Positions 1 through 14,572 of a DNA stretch of 64,000 bases are shown piece by piece. Positions within the stretch are counted from its first letter, which is position 1; the number at the start of each line of letters is the position of its first letter. Position numbers and translations under genes: made by a program. Source of the stretch: Utricularia gibba (Eukaryota > Streptophyta > Magnoliopsida > Lamiales > Lentibulariaceae); contig CM007991.1 of NCBI GenBank assembly GCA_002189035.1, forward strand, positions 186,001 through 250,000, read 5' to 3'. The notes beneath the pieces are model-generated. The model saw only the letters and a program-made list of their open reading frames with translations, did not search any database and had not been told where the DNA came from.

Positions 1-563
1 AGTGGGCATCGAGGATAAGCTTAGTATATTATTTATGGAAACCGCCGTGCCCCTTTTTTAATTAAAAAAGGAAATTAAAAGTGGGCCCCATTTATTATTG
101 CAGTCGGCCCAACTAATCAGCACTTGCGCGGGCCTGTCCTTCTTTTGTGCGTAACTTTCACTAACCCCCTTGGGCTGTTTTTTTTTTTTTTTTTTTTTTT
201 TTGTGGTGGTGGAAATAAAATAAGAATAAATGGTAATTATTTTTTTTGTGTGACGGACCAATGGGATAATTTGAATGGCGTGGATCATGATTAATCATTT
301 AAAATTGAGGGAGGACCGAAGGGTAAATTCGTCCAATGCAGATGACCCAATAAGTACCTTATTTGCAAAGCACGTCTTTGATCTCGGTTGCCTCTTTTAT
401 GCAGATTACGCAAGGAAAGCATTGAGATCACCGGCGGACGCCATAAATCCTGCAAACTGCCTGCCCTCTGTCTGGAGACGCCGGCCGGCCTGATCCATTC
501 TACTCACCTCAAAAAACCCTTCCATCTCTCACCCTCTCTCTCCCCTCTTCAAATTCCACCGCC
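1..563. other. Upstream spacer and 5' region of the ATL gene
   Basis: No gene is supported here. The stretch holds a T run of about 25 bases at 178-202 and pyrimidine-rich leader sequence (repeated CTC and CCTC) just before the ATG at 564, typical of a plant 5' UTR. GGGCCC and TGGGC-type promoter words occur at about 83-175. Small open frames in this stretch have no recognisable domain. Confidence 0.6.
178..202. repeat. Poly-T homopolymer tract
   Basis: About 25 consecutive T residues lie in the spacer left of the ATL gene. The exact length is likely to vary between individuals and to be uncertain in the assembly. Confidence 0.9.
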
Positions 564-1625
564 ATGCCCACTCCGTTTGCTCCGCCGTCGCCGGGCTCCT
601 CTAGCAGACCGGGCGTTCCTCAGATTCCAGAGGTTCCTCCGCAGTACGCTCTTTCCAACACCACCTTCTCCTCCGTACCGGGAATCTCGTCCGCGACCTC
701 CATCATCGTTATTGTTATCATCGTAGCCTCCGCCGTGGTCGTCTCGGCGTTCATCTACATCCTCCTTCGCTTCCTCTCCACGCGATTTCGTCGTTCGTTC
801 CGTGCATTTGCTGCAGCGGACGACGTCGTACTTAGGCAAGATTCGTTCGGCCTGAGCTCTGGTCGACCGCTGCAATGCCAGGCGGCGACTGTCGCGTTGC
901 TCGATTCGCTCCCGATCTTTACGTTTGGTTCGGTTACCAATCTCACAGGAGGCGACTGCGCGGTGTGTTTGTCGAAGTTTGAGAGACACGACAGACTCCG
1001 ATTGTTGCCCCTGTGCTGTCATGCGTTTCACGCGGAGTGTATAGATGCGTGGATAGTGTCGAATCAGAGTTGTCCGCTGTGTCGCTCTGCGGTGGTGGCG
1101 TCGGATTCAGATTTGGTTGGGAAAATTCTGCCCGGAGAAAATCGCGGTGCTGTAAACGGGAATAGCGGCAGTTTTCGTATCGAAATCGGGAATATTAGCC
1201 GTAGACGCGATGGTTCTGTTGAGGCGGCGGAGGGAGATCGGCGTACGTATTCAATCGGTTCTTTCGATTACATTGTTGACGAGAATGGCTACGAGGTTTG
1301 CGTTGCGTCGATAACTGATCGCTTTGGGGCCTCCGATTACACTTTTTTTGATAAGGAATCTTCGTTCGGGGTTCCTATTCCGGAACCGCCCGGGGAAGCT
1401 CTCGCCGCGGACGTTTCCGGCACCAGAAACTGGCTCCTAGAATACGTCGATAGACTGGCTTCGATCTCCATCTCTTCCCGTGCAATATCGTTTCGAGGCT
1501 CCGGTCGATTCTTCTCCGGCAGTAGCCGCCGCACTGAACGTTCCGCTCCCGCCTATGATCTGGAGGCCACGCACCGTGTCGGAGAGGAAATCAGCGAAGT
1601 ATTTCGGTGGCTTTCCGGAATCTAA
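564..1625 (+). CDS. ATL4: RING-H2 E3 ubiquitin ligase, ATL family (ATL4-like)
   Basis: Intronless, 353 residues, which is usual for ATL ligases. ATL proteins are membrane-anchored E3 ubiquitin ligases. A single strongly hydrophobic segment lies at about residues 45-71. The GLD-type motif reads LLDSLPIFTF at about 112-121. The RING-H2 finger spans 132-173 with the C-x2-C, C-x-H, H-x2-C, C-x2-C ligand order (C132, C135, C151, H153, H156, C159, C170, C173) and the W163 expected to contact the E2. A long Ser- and acidic-rich tail follows, ending near FRWLSGI. The ATG at 564 follows a pyrimidine-rich leader and is the first in frame. Family membership is clear; the ATL4 orthology rests on remembered similarity (Arabidopsis At3g60220) and on its neighbours. 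Confidence 0.9.
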   Translation: MPTPFAPPSPGSSSRPGVPQIPEVPPQYALSNTTFSSVPGISSATSIIVIVIIVASAVVVSAFIYILLRFLSTRFRRSFRAFAAADDVVLRQDSFGLSSGRPLQCQAATVALLDSLPIFTFGSVTNLTGGDCAVCLSKFERHDRLRLLPLCCHAFHAECIDAWIVSNQSCPLCRSAVVASDSDLVGKILPGENRGAVNGNSGSFRIEIGNISRRRDGSVEAAEGDRRTYSIGSFDYIVDENGYEVCVASITDRFGASDYTFFDKESSFGVPIPEPPGEALAADVSGTRNWLLEYVDRLASISISSRAISFRGSGRFFSGSSRRTERSAPAYDLEATHRVGEEISEVFRWLSGI

Positions 1626-2242
1626 GAATGTAAATTCCTCAATCCTCGGGGGCAAATAGGTAACGCCATTTTTATATATATTTTGCATATAAATGCCTTT
1701 TGTGCTTGCATATTATACATATTTCCTTGGGTACTGAAACCATATAATTCCTTAAATACCAATAAAATAAAATATTTGCCAAATGCGCACTTTAAATATC
1801 GGTGTGGCCAAATTGGAGTAAGCAGCATACTTGCAACCACCACGCTTGCTTCTTTGTCGTTTTCACCCCTCCAACACACACTCCGACCTAGTCTCGTTCT
1901 TCCTATCCGACTTTATGATAATATCCGACACTCAAATAATCAAATTGAGTTAATATTATTATGAGTTCCTTGAATGCCATATATGTTAATTAATTATATT
2001 TAATATTATAAATTAAATATCAAAACAAAAAATTGTTTAATTTTTATTCATAATGAAATATAAATGTATTTAAATGGGATCTAATTCATATTTAATATAG
2101 AATAAATTAATACACTTGTGCTTTCAAAATGTAGATGACAATGAAAGTTGATTCTGCTTTTATTGTGTCATTTGCCACTCCTCGCACCAGTCACCAATTA
2201 TGTAAGGGTATGATTTGTCAGTAAGTCTAGAGGGAGAATCCC
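1626..2242. other. Spacer between ATL and SET genes
   Basis: AT-rich spacer containing the presumed 3' UTR of the ATL gene (AATAAA-like words near 1763-1770) and the promoter of the SET gene. No coding signal or repeat was seen. Confidence 0.6.
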
Positions 2243-3616
2243 ATGCGTCCTGCGCCGCGGATTCTTTCAGTAATTTCATCGAGCATGTGGTGGGCTACGA
2301 CGCCAACGCTGATCCCTTGCTACCCGATTTCGTCCGCTTGTCTCTGCTCCGTTTGTTCATCTCGGAACCTAGAATCTGACGAGTTCCTCGGATGGTTGCG
2401 GCATAAATCTGGAACTGAAATCTCATCCCTGCTCTCAATTGGGAGATCCCCCTACGGCAGGGCATTGTACGCTAATGCTGATATCAGAACAGGCGATATT
2501 CTATTCAAGGTTCCTTTCGGTGTCCAACTGTCCCCGGAGAATCTTCCTTCGCAGATATCTTCTTTGCTGGGAGATGAAGTTGACGATGCGGCGAAACTTG
2601 CGGTGCTTATTCTCCTGGAGAAAAGGCTCGGAAAGGATTCCGAATGGGCGCAGTACTTAAGCCGGCTGCCTCCGGCCGAGGATATGCATAGCACAATCTT
2701 CTGGAGCAGCCAGGAGCTTCAGAATATAAGAATGAGTGGCGTGTATGATGACACTGTGAAACTGATTGCTCTGATTGATAAATACTTCTGCACTATCAAG
2801 CCAGTTATGGATTCATTCGCAGATGGATTCCGGAGAGTTACGCTTGAGGAGTTTCGGTATGCATACGGGTTGATTACTTCTCGTGCCTGGGGCAGCTATC
2901 GAGGGTTATCGTTGATCCCATTTGCCGACTTCATCAACCACGATGGTGATTCAGGGTCATATGTTGTCGGCGATGAGAGCCAACAGCATTCTGAAGCTGT
3001 GGCTGATAGGGATTTTTCTATTGGAGATGAGGTGATGATAAGATATGGGAAGCTGCCAAATGCTGATCTTCTGTTGGATTTCGGATTCAGTGTCAGTAAT
3101 AACCGATATGATACGGCCCGGATCGAGCTTCATGTGCCTGAACATGATGAACTCCACCTTACAAAATCGGAGCTTCTTCAGCGAGTACCTTCAACAAGGA
3201 GTATGAAACCCACCGGAGGCAGTTGGAAATGGAACTCATTTGTGGTGAAAGAAGTCCGACATAGTGATCCAAAAGGGAAGGGGATTCCTCAGGCGCTCCG
3301 TGCATTCGCCCGTGTCTTGATCTGCGATACGAAGGAAGAATTAGATGAGTTAGAGGTGGCAGCTAGCAACCAGGATGGGAGATTGGCTCGTTTGCCTCTG
3401 AAGAAGAAGAGCAAGGAGATGGCTGCACACGAGCTTCTACTCGTTGAAATGCTTCATGGGATCGATGAACGTGAGGAGCAACTTCAAGTTCTTACTACTG
3501 ACTGCTCCCATTTGGATTCAAAGACTGCGATCAGGAGAAAACTTGCTGCAGATCTTCTGAATGGTGAAATGCGCGTGTTGAAATCTGCAGCTGTGTGGCT
3601 GAAAAGTTACTGCTGA
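2243..3616 (+). CDS. SET-domain protein lysine methyltransferase, Rubisco LSMT-like
   Basis: 457 residues in one exon. The family comprises plant SET methyltransferases of the Rubisco large-subunit methyltransferase type, which use S-adenosylmethionine to methylate lysines, often in chloroplasts. The N-terminus (about 40 residues, Ser/Cys/Pro rich, few acids) fits a transit peptide. The interrupted SET domain runs from about residue 45 to 270. It includes the NHDG motif near 231-235 that binds the cofactor and the GDEVMIRYGK segment near 260 that carries the catalytic tyrosine. The rest resembles the helical Rubisco-substrate-binding domain. The true substrate cannot be read from sequence. 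It may correspond to the At1g24610-type branch rather than LSMT itself. Confidence 0.88.
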   Translation: MRPAPRILSVISSSMWWATTPTLIPCYPISSACLCSVCSSRNLESDEFLGWLRHKSGTEISSLLSIGRSPYGRALYANADIRTGDILFKVPFGVQLSPENLPSQISSLLGDEVDDAAKLAVLILLEKRLGKDSEWAQYLSRLPPAEDMHSTIFWSSQELQNIRMSGVYDDTVKLIALIDKYFCTIKPVMDSFADGFRRVTLEEFRYAYGLITSRAWGSYRGLSLIPFADFINHDGDSGSYVVGDESQQHSEAVADRDFSIGDEVMIRYGKLPNADLLLDFGFSVSNNRYDTARIELHVPEHDELHLTKSELLQRVPSTRSMKPTGGSWKWNSFVVKEVRHSDPKGKGIPQALRAFARVLICDTKEELDELEVAASNQDGRLARLPLKKKSKEMAAHELLLVEMLHGIDEREEQLQVLTTDCSHLDSKTAIRRKLAADLLNGEMRVLKSAAVWLKSYC

Positions 3617-3864
3617 GCCCTTGAACTGAAAAGTTAGAGGTGCTCATTCAATTCCATGTTAATGTACAAATGGGCCGAAGTAATCAAGTAAATCTGTGCA
3701 CATCGGTTAAGCATGTCGGCCCAGTAAGAAAATTAGGCCCGCCCGTCCCGTTGGGTCAAGATAAGCGAAGTGCTGAATTTTCTAGAAGGAACTAGTGTCC
3801 GAGAATAAAATCCTATGAGCTTCATGAATGTGGTGTAAATCTTCGCTTCCTCTGTAGTTTAGCT

Positions 3865-5238
3865 ATGGCGTCTTCCTTCATTACTTTCTCTGCGCCCGTT
3901 TGGTGCCAGAGGCAGAAATTCCCATGCATTTCTAGGAACTCTGCCGCAGGTTTGTATCCCAAACACCCCCCTGCAATGAAACGGAAATTTTATTTGATTC
4001 TGGAGTAACTTCAATCTTTTTTAATGGGTGTTTGACAGGTCTGAAGAAGACGTCTGTTAGAGTTAATGCGATGGCAAAGACGTACGAGCCATCGAAGGTC
4101 TGTCTTATTATTTTTTTGTCACCTGTTTGAGGATTTTGGTGAAATTAACAGAAATTTCTTTTTTTTTTTTAATTTTTCGCTTACAGGTTGTCCCCCAGGC
4201 GGACAGAGTTTTGGTTCGCCTAGAAGAGCTGCCGGAGGTATTACTCGATTTTAACTTGTGAAAAGTGCGGTTTATTTTGGGTGTTTACGGTCCTCACTGC
4301 TTTACTTCTTGTTGTTAATTTCCTGCAAGCATTTGAAAGATTGCAGAGTCATTCCCATTGCTAAAAAACAGTTGCAGCCTTCTCCATTCAGCTCTTCAGT
4401 TTTGCGTTTTGATTTCTCATTTTGTCTAAAGATTGTAAAAAATTTGTCGTGCAGAAATCTGCTGGTGGAGTGTTGCTGCCTAAGTCAGCTGTCAAATTCG
4501 AACGTTATCTTATAGGAGAGGTACGATGAGCATTCAGCCTATTCTTTGTTCGCTAGTTCTCCGGTGATCAGCAATGCCTAGGCCCTAGATTTGTTTATTT
4601 CGATGCTATTTGTTTGCCCAAATTCTAGGCATCAGAGACGTTTGCCTGAAGTTGCAACTCTTATGATAAAAATTCGTGATTCGGTTACTTAGCTCTCTTC
4701 TTTCAACTCCCAGGTTATTTCTGTTGGCACAGATGCTGGGAAAGTCGAACCTGGAAAAAAGGTTGGTTCTAACACCTCACTACAGTATGTATGACTTAAA
4801 GCTTGTTCACAAGTGTTGGGAGGATTCCATGAACAGTTTCACTCTGTTTTGGCTGCGTTTTTCTTCTAGCATTGTTCCTTGTGTGCATTCTGCTAGTGCT
4901 GTTGCACCCTTCTTCCTAATGGATCTGATGCATGTACTCATTCTACACAGGTCATGTTCTCGGACATCAGTGCCTATGAGGTATGTGTTCTAATCCCCTA
5001 CATGCTACCGCAATCTTTTCTTTCTCTATTGTTTCAAATTTTGTTTGATTCATTAATCTGTCAAAGATGTCTGTGGGTGCGGATGAGATTAGTGTACATG
5101 CTGCGGTGATGATTGAGATCGTTATTGCAAAGATGAGCATTCGACCTTTGCATCATTTGTTTTCCTCAGGTCGACTTGGGGGCAGAGGGAAGGCATTGTT
5201 TCTGCAAGGCAGGTGATCTACTGGCTATAGTTGAATAG
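3865..5238 (+). CDS. CPN10: Chloroplast 10 kDa chaperonin (Cpn10, GroES-like)
   Basis: Seven exons: 3865-3949, 4039-4097, 4187-4237, 4455-4520, 4714-4761, 4951-4980 and 5170-5238, all with GT-AG junctions and consistent phases, giving 135 residues. Cpn10 caps the Cpn60 chaperonin in the chloroplast stroma. A Ser-rich transit peptide leads into a single GroES fold with VVPQADRVLVRLEE, the mobile-loop region KSAGGVLLPKSAVKF, then GKVEPGKKVMFS and the C-terminal strand KAGDLLAIVE. One GroES domain separates it from the double-domain Cpn20. The length fits the small chloroplast Cpn10 family (remembered loci At2g44650 and At3g60210). Upstream 3670-3760 carries several GGCCC/TGGGC words typical of housekeeping promoters. 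Confidence 0.93.
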
Positions 5239-5550
5239 ATTTGTTCAGTAGACATTGCACCATGAAGTTTTCTGGAAGGATGAAGATAAACTACTGAGCA
5301 ACTCCATTTGAATGATTATTCTGTAACGAGGTGAAATCTAGCATTTTTGGGATTCCATAGATATACTCTTTCCACTCTTGAAAACCAAATCTGATGCAAA
5401 ATAATAGACCCTTATGACTGAGATACTAGAAAATCAATCTTTCCAGTAACCAATGGTGGTATTATTGATGGATAGGTCAGTGCATCATATATCACCACGA
5501 CACTGTTAAACTAACTCAAGCTTTGGGAACCATAAAGGCAACCAGTGGAC
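5239..5550. other. Convergent 3' spacer
   Basis: Spacer between the 3' ends of Cpn10 (plus strand) and the TGD4-like gene (minus strand). It probably holds both 3' UTRs. No further feature was seen. Confidence 0.6.
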
Positions 5551-7806
5551 TCAAAACTCAAAAACCTTGAGTTCAATCATTCCCTCTTTTCGAATGGGAG
5601 AGTACCATCCCACCACCTTCCCAGATTTCAGCAGCCTCATTGAGTAGCACAAGCTGAGTTTAACATCTTCCAGCTCCAGGCCAAGTCTCCCGGATGAATC
5701 ATTGAGGGACATCTTTGAATCGACTCGAGCAACGATCGGTCCTGCAATCTGCATGATGCCGGATTCAAAATGAGCATCAGAGATTGCGTAACAGTCTTCA
5801 TAAGCTACAAGATGTCTAATTCACCTAGTGTGTGTAATGCTGAATGAATGAATGGAAGTGATCACAAATTGAAAGTGTACCTGCTGCTGAAAAATTAGAC
5901 CAAGTGTAGGGGATGAGAGTGAAGTTGCAGTCTGTGAATTTTTTTGAAGCTTGGACGCCACAGTCTTGAATATAGACGAGGCTGAGGCCACATCTAGGCG
6001 AGCATCGAACCTCGTCAGATCACCGAAGTCCTTGGTAAAAGTCCCATGTTGAAAAGTGTAGCACAGTGTGCCAAATAAATCAGCAGCAATACTACTTCGA
6101 TACGGAGCATCTTTATGGAGAAACCATGCCTCACAATTACCCCCTAAGAGAACCATCATTAGCTAAAGAACGTCACTGAATAAGAAGGTGCGGCTATAAA
6201 ACAGATTTGCTCTGTCAAAATCATTTCCACTAAGATTTTCTTGAGTTTCAGATCCATTATTTAAACTGGGGACACACAATCTCCATGCAGCTGAAATTGA
6301 GAAGTAACAGAACCAAGCACGGTTCCAAAAACATAAAGGCATACTGTGACAAGCAACAGAATGATCCATAAACGTAGACCTCACACAACATGAAAAGCAA
6401 AGAGTTCAAGGCCCACAAATGGAGTCAGATGGATAGTCACATACCGATAATACCAGAAATTGTGGAATGAGGCTCTTTGAGTCGAATGTCATATGGGGAA
6501 GGCGAATATTGTTGCTTCTCTTCCTTTGGTGGAGCACTTTTTTTTTCTAATACCTTCTGCAAGTCCCTCGACCTTTCATAAGAAACAGCAGCCTTCATGC
6601 AGATCCCAGGCAACAAAGCAGGAGGGATGTCACCATTATCAGAATCAAGGCCCACTGGCTGGCCTCCGTTTTTATGCATGCCAACGCGGTAACGGAGTCC
6701 TGACTCTGAGATTAGAGATGTACAGTCTAGGGATACAGATTCAGGAACCTCCCAGTATCTTCCTTTACGGTCCAGGAACAGCTCAGGCCATGCTGCTTCC
6801 AATGTGACATCATGATTGGGTAACTGCACGGATGAGAATTCTTTCATGCTCCCGTACAGAACAAATTCTACTTAGATCACCCAAAACGCCCCTTAGTTCG
6901 ACTAGCTCCTTTAAGCACTATTGTTTTCGTAAGATACCATAAATCCAACAAATGCTTTTGAGAACTACACAAGTTTTTAGAAAATGAAAAAAAGCACATC
7001 GTCTATTCTCAAGTTCTGTGCAAAATGAGCAAGGAATTTACATCCAGTTGATCTCATCATCACAAGAATTTTAACAGGACAGAATTATGAATGGAGAGAA
7101 AACTTGCCGAATGTACGATGGCAGTTTTAGTGCAAGGTCGCTTACGATCCCCGTGCCCCTCTGCGCTTACAATGAGCGATGTCGAGGGCGTTATAGCGAA
7201 TTGTGACCAAAGGCTACCAGCATAAAGTGATAAGTCAAAGAAATGCCTCGCAACATCCCTGAAAAGAGATGGTTCCCACTCTTCAGCAGCCAAAATTTCA
7301 GTCTTGATGGATGATATCAGTTTCTTAGGACGAAGCTGCCCAATCAATCCAGCCCACCTACATGATAACCAGATTAACAGTCGAAGGCAATAGCATTCGG
7401 AGACGAACGACAGACAATGCAAGAACGTAACGAAAAAATTCATAATGTGAATATCTTCAGCATATTTTTTTCTTCTTCAACCTTCTTTATATTCAAGGTA
7501 ATAAAGATTTAAAAAGATTCCGAATTCGTACCAGTTTCCAGCGTCAAATTTCCAAAGAAGGGACTGCAATGAGAAGGAGCCCAACTCCTTATGGTTAGGG
7601 GAGGGAGAATAAGATGGAATGATACCTAACGGAAACCCATTTCCCAACAAAGAAAGCTGCTGAATTCTGAGCACTTTACTCGCTCTTGCACCATCAAGAG
7701 GAACGGGATCCCCAGGAACAGACCGAGAAACGCCGTCAAGCGCCCGTGAAGTTGCTATATTCAGGTCCCAGAATCCAGCATCCATGGTCGTTTTCAAGTT
7801 CGCCAT
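5551..7806 (-). CDS. TGD4-like chloroplast envelope lipid-transfer protein
   Basis: Five exons on the minus strand: 7532-7806, 7108-7357, 6445-6823, 5881-6143 and 5551-5748, giving 454 residues. TGD4 is an outer-envelope beta-barrel protein that binds phosphatidic acid and helps move ER lipids into chloroplasts. Similarity to TGD4 is seen in the N-terminal FWDLN...PGDPVPL stretch, the LEAAWPELFLD and SGIIG segments, DLTRFDARLD, and the C-terminal GPIVARVDSK...GMIELKVFEF. From memory this is nearer the TGD4 paralogue At2g44640 than TGD4 itself (At3g06960), which fits the neighbours. The intron between 7107 and 6824 must start with GC (TCG|GCAAGT) to keep phase. ATGs at 7824 and 7785 are alternative starts. 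Confidence 0.85.
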
Positions 7807-8027
7807 TCTTACTCCGCGACCCACCTAACACTGAAGCAGAGCTTCGCGACGGTTTCCTTATCCGCGAGAGATATCAAGGTTTTGAATTTTGGACTTGGGT
7901 TTTGTGACCGCATCGAGTCGGGCCGGACCAGTTCGACCCCATAGCCCAATTCCTTGCCGTCCTTCCGTTTTCTTCCTTTTATATTGACTTCTGTAGTTCA
8001 CCGGAGCCCTCTTCGGGTCTGGGAGGA
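7807..8027. promoter_or_regulatory. Short bidirectional promoter region
   Basis: Only 221 bases separate the start codons of the divergently transcribed TGD4-like and p34-like genes. It contains GGGCC and GCCCA words near 7920-7950 that resemble plant site II (TGGGCY) elements common upstream of housekeeping genes. No TATA box is obvious. Shared control is inferred from the geometry. Confidence 0.55.
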
Positions 8028-9715
8028 ATGGATGATGAGGTGCTGGAGACTAGACCAGCGATCTTAGTCGTTGGATCCCCTAATGTCGGGAAACGAACCC
8101 TAGTTTCGAGTAAAGCCCCCCTTCTTTGCCTCGCATCGGTGGCATCAGTCATCATCTTTGTTATATGCATGATGCTTTTCGCCATTTCAGAATTTTGCAA
8201 ATATAGATGACCTCGTTCGTTACAGTTCTGTTGAAGTATTTAGTTTTAAGTGTAATGATTATTAAGTACAATGCGTTACTGGATCTTTAATGTTTGTAGG
8301 ACTTCTTGGGGTGCCTTTTGAGGATGAGTCTCAGCCTTCAAATATTCATGGGTGAGTCCCATAGTACGGTCCTCGATTTTATTGTATCAGTCTGAGAGAT
8401 CTTGTGTACTTTTTGTGTTCAAGGTGGACAATCGATAACAAGTACTATGCAGTCGATGTTTCCTTGTGGATAGTTAATCTTGATGATGGGTTCTCTCTCA
8501 CAAGTTCTCGGATTTTAAGCCGCATAGTTGCTTTGGTATTCGTTTTTGATGTCAGCAACGTAAGTCCTGATTGAGAATTTAGCATCATGTGGCTTTACTA
8601 AGTAGTTGATTTGGAATAAGCCTGTATTCTTTTGCAGATTTCATCTTTCCTTGCTCTCAAGGATTGGGTGTCGTTCAATGATATTCAGAATTTTGATATC
8701 CGGCTTTGCATAGGTAACAAGGTGGATCTTATTACGGGCCATCCAAGTCACGTAGAGTATAGGAGGCGCTTGCTAAAAAAATATGGTGGATCATCTGAAA
8801 ATCCTCTGGAGTTTCCAGATTATGGAATATCTGAAACTGAAGGAAGTTTCCTACTGGGAGATGGAGGATCAGGAGATTACAAAGCATTGTTCTTAGAATG
8901 GTGTCTCGAAAACAATATAGAATTTGTGGAAGCTTGCGCATCGAATTCCGACTTTGATAATTGTAAGTTCTCAGATGTCTTAGAATATGGGAAACGAATG
9001 AGTTTTGGAAACAAAAGGAACACGTACGCCCTGCTCAGATCCAGGTGAGCTGACAGTTGTTTTGTGGATTACAGGTCTCTCAATGGATGGTGATTCACAG
9101 GGTGTTGAGAGATTGCATGGTGCTCTCTCTGCTCATATGTGGCCTGGGATGGTGTTGAAGTCTGGAGACAAGATCAATGAGCCCTCATTACCAGAATACG
9201 AAGGTTAGGCTACAGGGATCTCTGGCCTCCACGACCTCTTTTGGAAATTTCAAATAATCCTTTCTTATGCAGAATCTTCAGAGGAAGAATCTGACTACCA
9301 ACCTGAGTACGAAGTATTGTCTTCCGGCTCAGCAGAACCTTGGGATGATGTTAGATGGATGAATGCTGACAACCCAGGGCCATCGGAGGGTGATCTCAAG
9401 ACTGTGTATAGTGAGAATGAAAAAGAAAGTATTGACCAAGAACATCTGCCTTCAATCTCAGCTTCTAAAGCATATGAAGAACAGTCGTCGAAAGAAGCAA
9501 GTTTGACTGTTGAGGAGGACAGAAAATCGGGGCCTGATGATGAAAAAGCTTTTGATTTCGAGGATATAGAAGCCTTGATGGCAGAAATTGGAAATATGCG
9601 GAATGGGTTGCGATTAATGCCAGATTTTCAAAGACGGGAAATGGCTGCCAAACTTGCCATGAAAATGGCTGCAATGTTTGGTGATGGTAGTGAGAGTGAA
9701 GATGGCTTGGAATGA
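8028..9715 (+). CDS. Alpha/gamma-adaptin-binding protein p34 (AAGAB-like)
   Basis: Six exons: 8028-8109, 8300-8351, 8424-8559, 8638-8962, 9075-9203 and 9273-9715, all in phase. In animals AAGAB/p34 is a chaperone-like factor for assembly of AP-1 and AP-2 clathrin adaptors. The N-terminal half is a Rab-like pseudo-GTPase fold. Its P-loop reads GSPNVGKR, with Arg after the Lys in place of Ser/Thr, and a GNKVDL motif serves as the base-binding element. A long acidic linker follows (SSEEESDYQPEYE). The C-terminus carries the conserved helical AAGAB block DIEALMAEIGNMRNGLRLMP then FQRREMAAKLAMKMAAMFG. The plant role is inferred from the family. The remembered Arabidopsis homologue is At5g65960. 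Confidence 0.9.
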
Positions 9716-10640
9716 CCGTTATTCCCTTATTTGTATCCTATAGATCTTCAACTTCACAGTATGCAGGTGGAACCTGAAACTATGAAGGTCAGTGATCACA
9801 GTGTCCTTGAAACTGTGCTCTATGGCATGGTACATGAGCACGGTTAATCTTATTTATTTTTCTGAATGTCTGTTCGACCATGATCCTTATATGCAAGAAG
9901 TTTATTATGCTGATGTGCATACCTGTGTCGATGGTGTTAGTAGATTTCTTGGGCACTGGAGAGGGACATTAGGTTGTTCTTGATTTTATTGTCTCTACAA
10001 AAGATAAGTGGAATAATTTCAAGTCTACCATTTCCTTCTACTTCACACTAGTCTTACCCCTGTATAAAACCATTTGCCACTATGAAATGAGAACACGAAC
10101 TCAAAAATGTCAAATGCACCATAGGCAAGAAGCTGAGAGGATGATGCCGTAGTCTTCATTCATCTTGCAAATTTTGGTGATGATGGTTACAATCCAATCC
10201 ACAATCTCAGAACTTCGTCAACACCCCTGCACCAAACTGGCCCAAGGTGAAACTATCAACTATGACTTCTGTACCACGTCCCTACAAGCTGCTCCGAGCA
10301 GCCGATGTGTCTTGATGGGGGGCCTCAGACGGATCTCCTTCCGTCTCATTATAGACAATATGACAGATACTCGGTGCCACATCAAACGTCTCATGAAAAA
10401 GAGGAAGTGGATTCTTAAGGTATAAAAATAAGATCTTTATGAGGTTCAATCATGCAATACAACGAGCCACATATAAGCACTAGAAGTAGAGAAACAAAAA
10501 TGGCATCAAGGCATGAGGTTACAGAGAGATTTGCTGAATCATTGTTTTCCCAAAAGTTAGCAGGTTTATCTTATTGGTCATCATATATAGACAATCTCTA
10601 AACACAAGGAAAAATATGCAGAAAATATCTAGATGCAGGC
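9716..10640. other. Spacer between p34-like and mtACP genes
   Basis: The 3' ends of two convergent genes meet here. The short open frames at about 9792-9983 and 10165-10425 have no recognisable domain and look like UTR sequence. No repeat was seen. Confidence 0.55.
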
Positions 10641-13721
<3,081 letters not shown>

Positions 13722-14572
13722 TGATGAGATTAATCGCGGGTAGATCTTCGGACATTTTGGTGCCCCGTAATATGCTTCTGTAAAGCTCCAAGCTTTGATG
13801 TAGTATCTGAATTGGTTCCTAGAGAACATACTCAACATGATGTAGAATTTCCTTGTTTGATGCTCTTGTTTCTCATTAGACTCTCAGTGCCGAGAGCACT
13901 GCTTCCGAGTGCTTGCTTGTGAACATGTTTCTCCTTTCCCTGTAGAATCATGAAGTGCTCAATTCCGTCTATTATGCTCTGAGCTTCTTCATTCATCTAT
14001 TTCTTTTAATGGGTTTTCATCAGATCTAAATCCCAAGCGCCGATCCAAAAGAAAAACTAAAAGAAAGAGGGATCAATTTTGTGAAGATTGACACAAAAAT
14101 ACACCTTTGAACAATTGATCATTCAAACGGCAAAGAGTCAAGATTTCATACACATCATGTTGGATGGCCAGATTTCTAAATGGCCCCAGCATCCACTCCC
14201 AAATGCAGTGACGCTGATGGCTTTTCAGTGGAGTCGACTCCAAAGACCGCATCTTTTTTAAAAAATTGATTGGTCAAAGTTCAATTGATGATATACAAGA
14301 GTATATACCACCCCTACAAAGGATCGTTTACTTGATCACTAGAAGTGCACCCAATTGGCAATTGCTGTCTGCATTGCGATCAGGGAATATAACTTGGTGG
14401 CCCATTAGTCTTTGTCTTTTATTTCGATCCGCACGAAGAGTTACGCCACTCTTGATTGGCAACTGGCGCTGTCTCTCGGTTCCAAACCCTTTTTTATGAT
14501 GTTTCCTTGCGTATCGTTTGATATAATCATTGATTTCCGCGAACCCTTTTCAAGGCTTTGATTTTTTCCGTT
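13722..14572. other. Spacer between RABH1 and purine permease
   Basis: Contains the presumed RABH1 3' UTR and the promoter and 5' UTR of the purine permease. The short frame at about 14266-14499 has no recognisable domain. I see no repeat or RNA gene. Confidence 0.55.

Noticed and set aside
549-1031. 160-codon antisense frame opposite the ATL gene.
   Set aside because: It is Arg/Gly/Asp low-complexity, a shadow of the GC-rich sense frame that encodes an intact RING-H2 protein.
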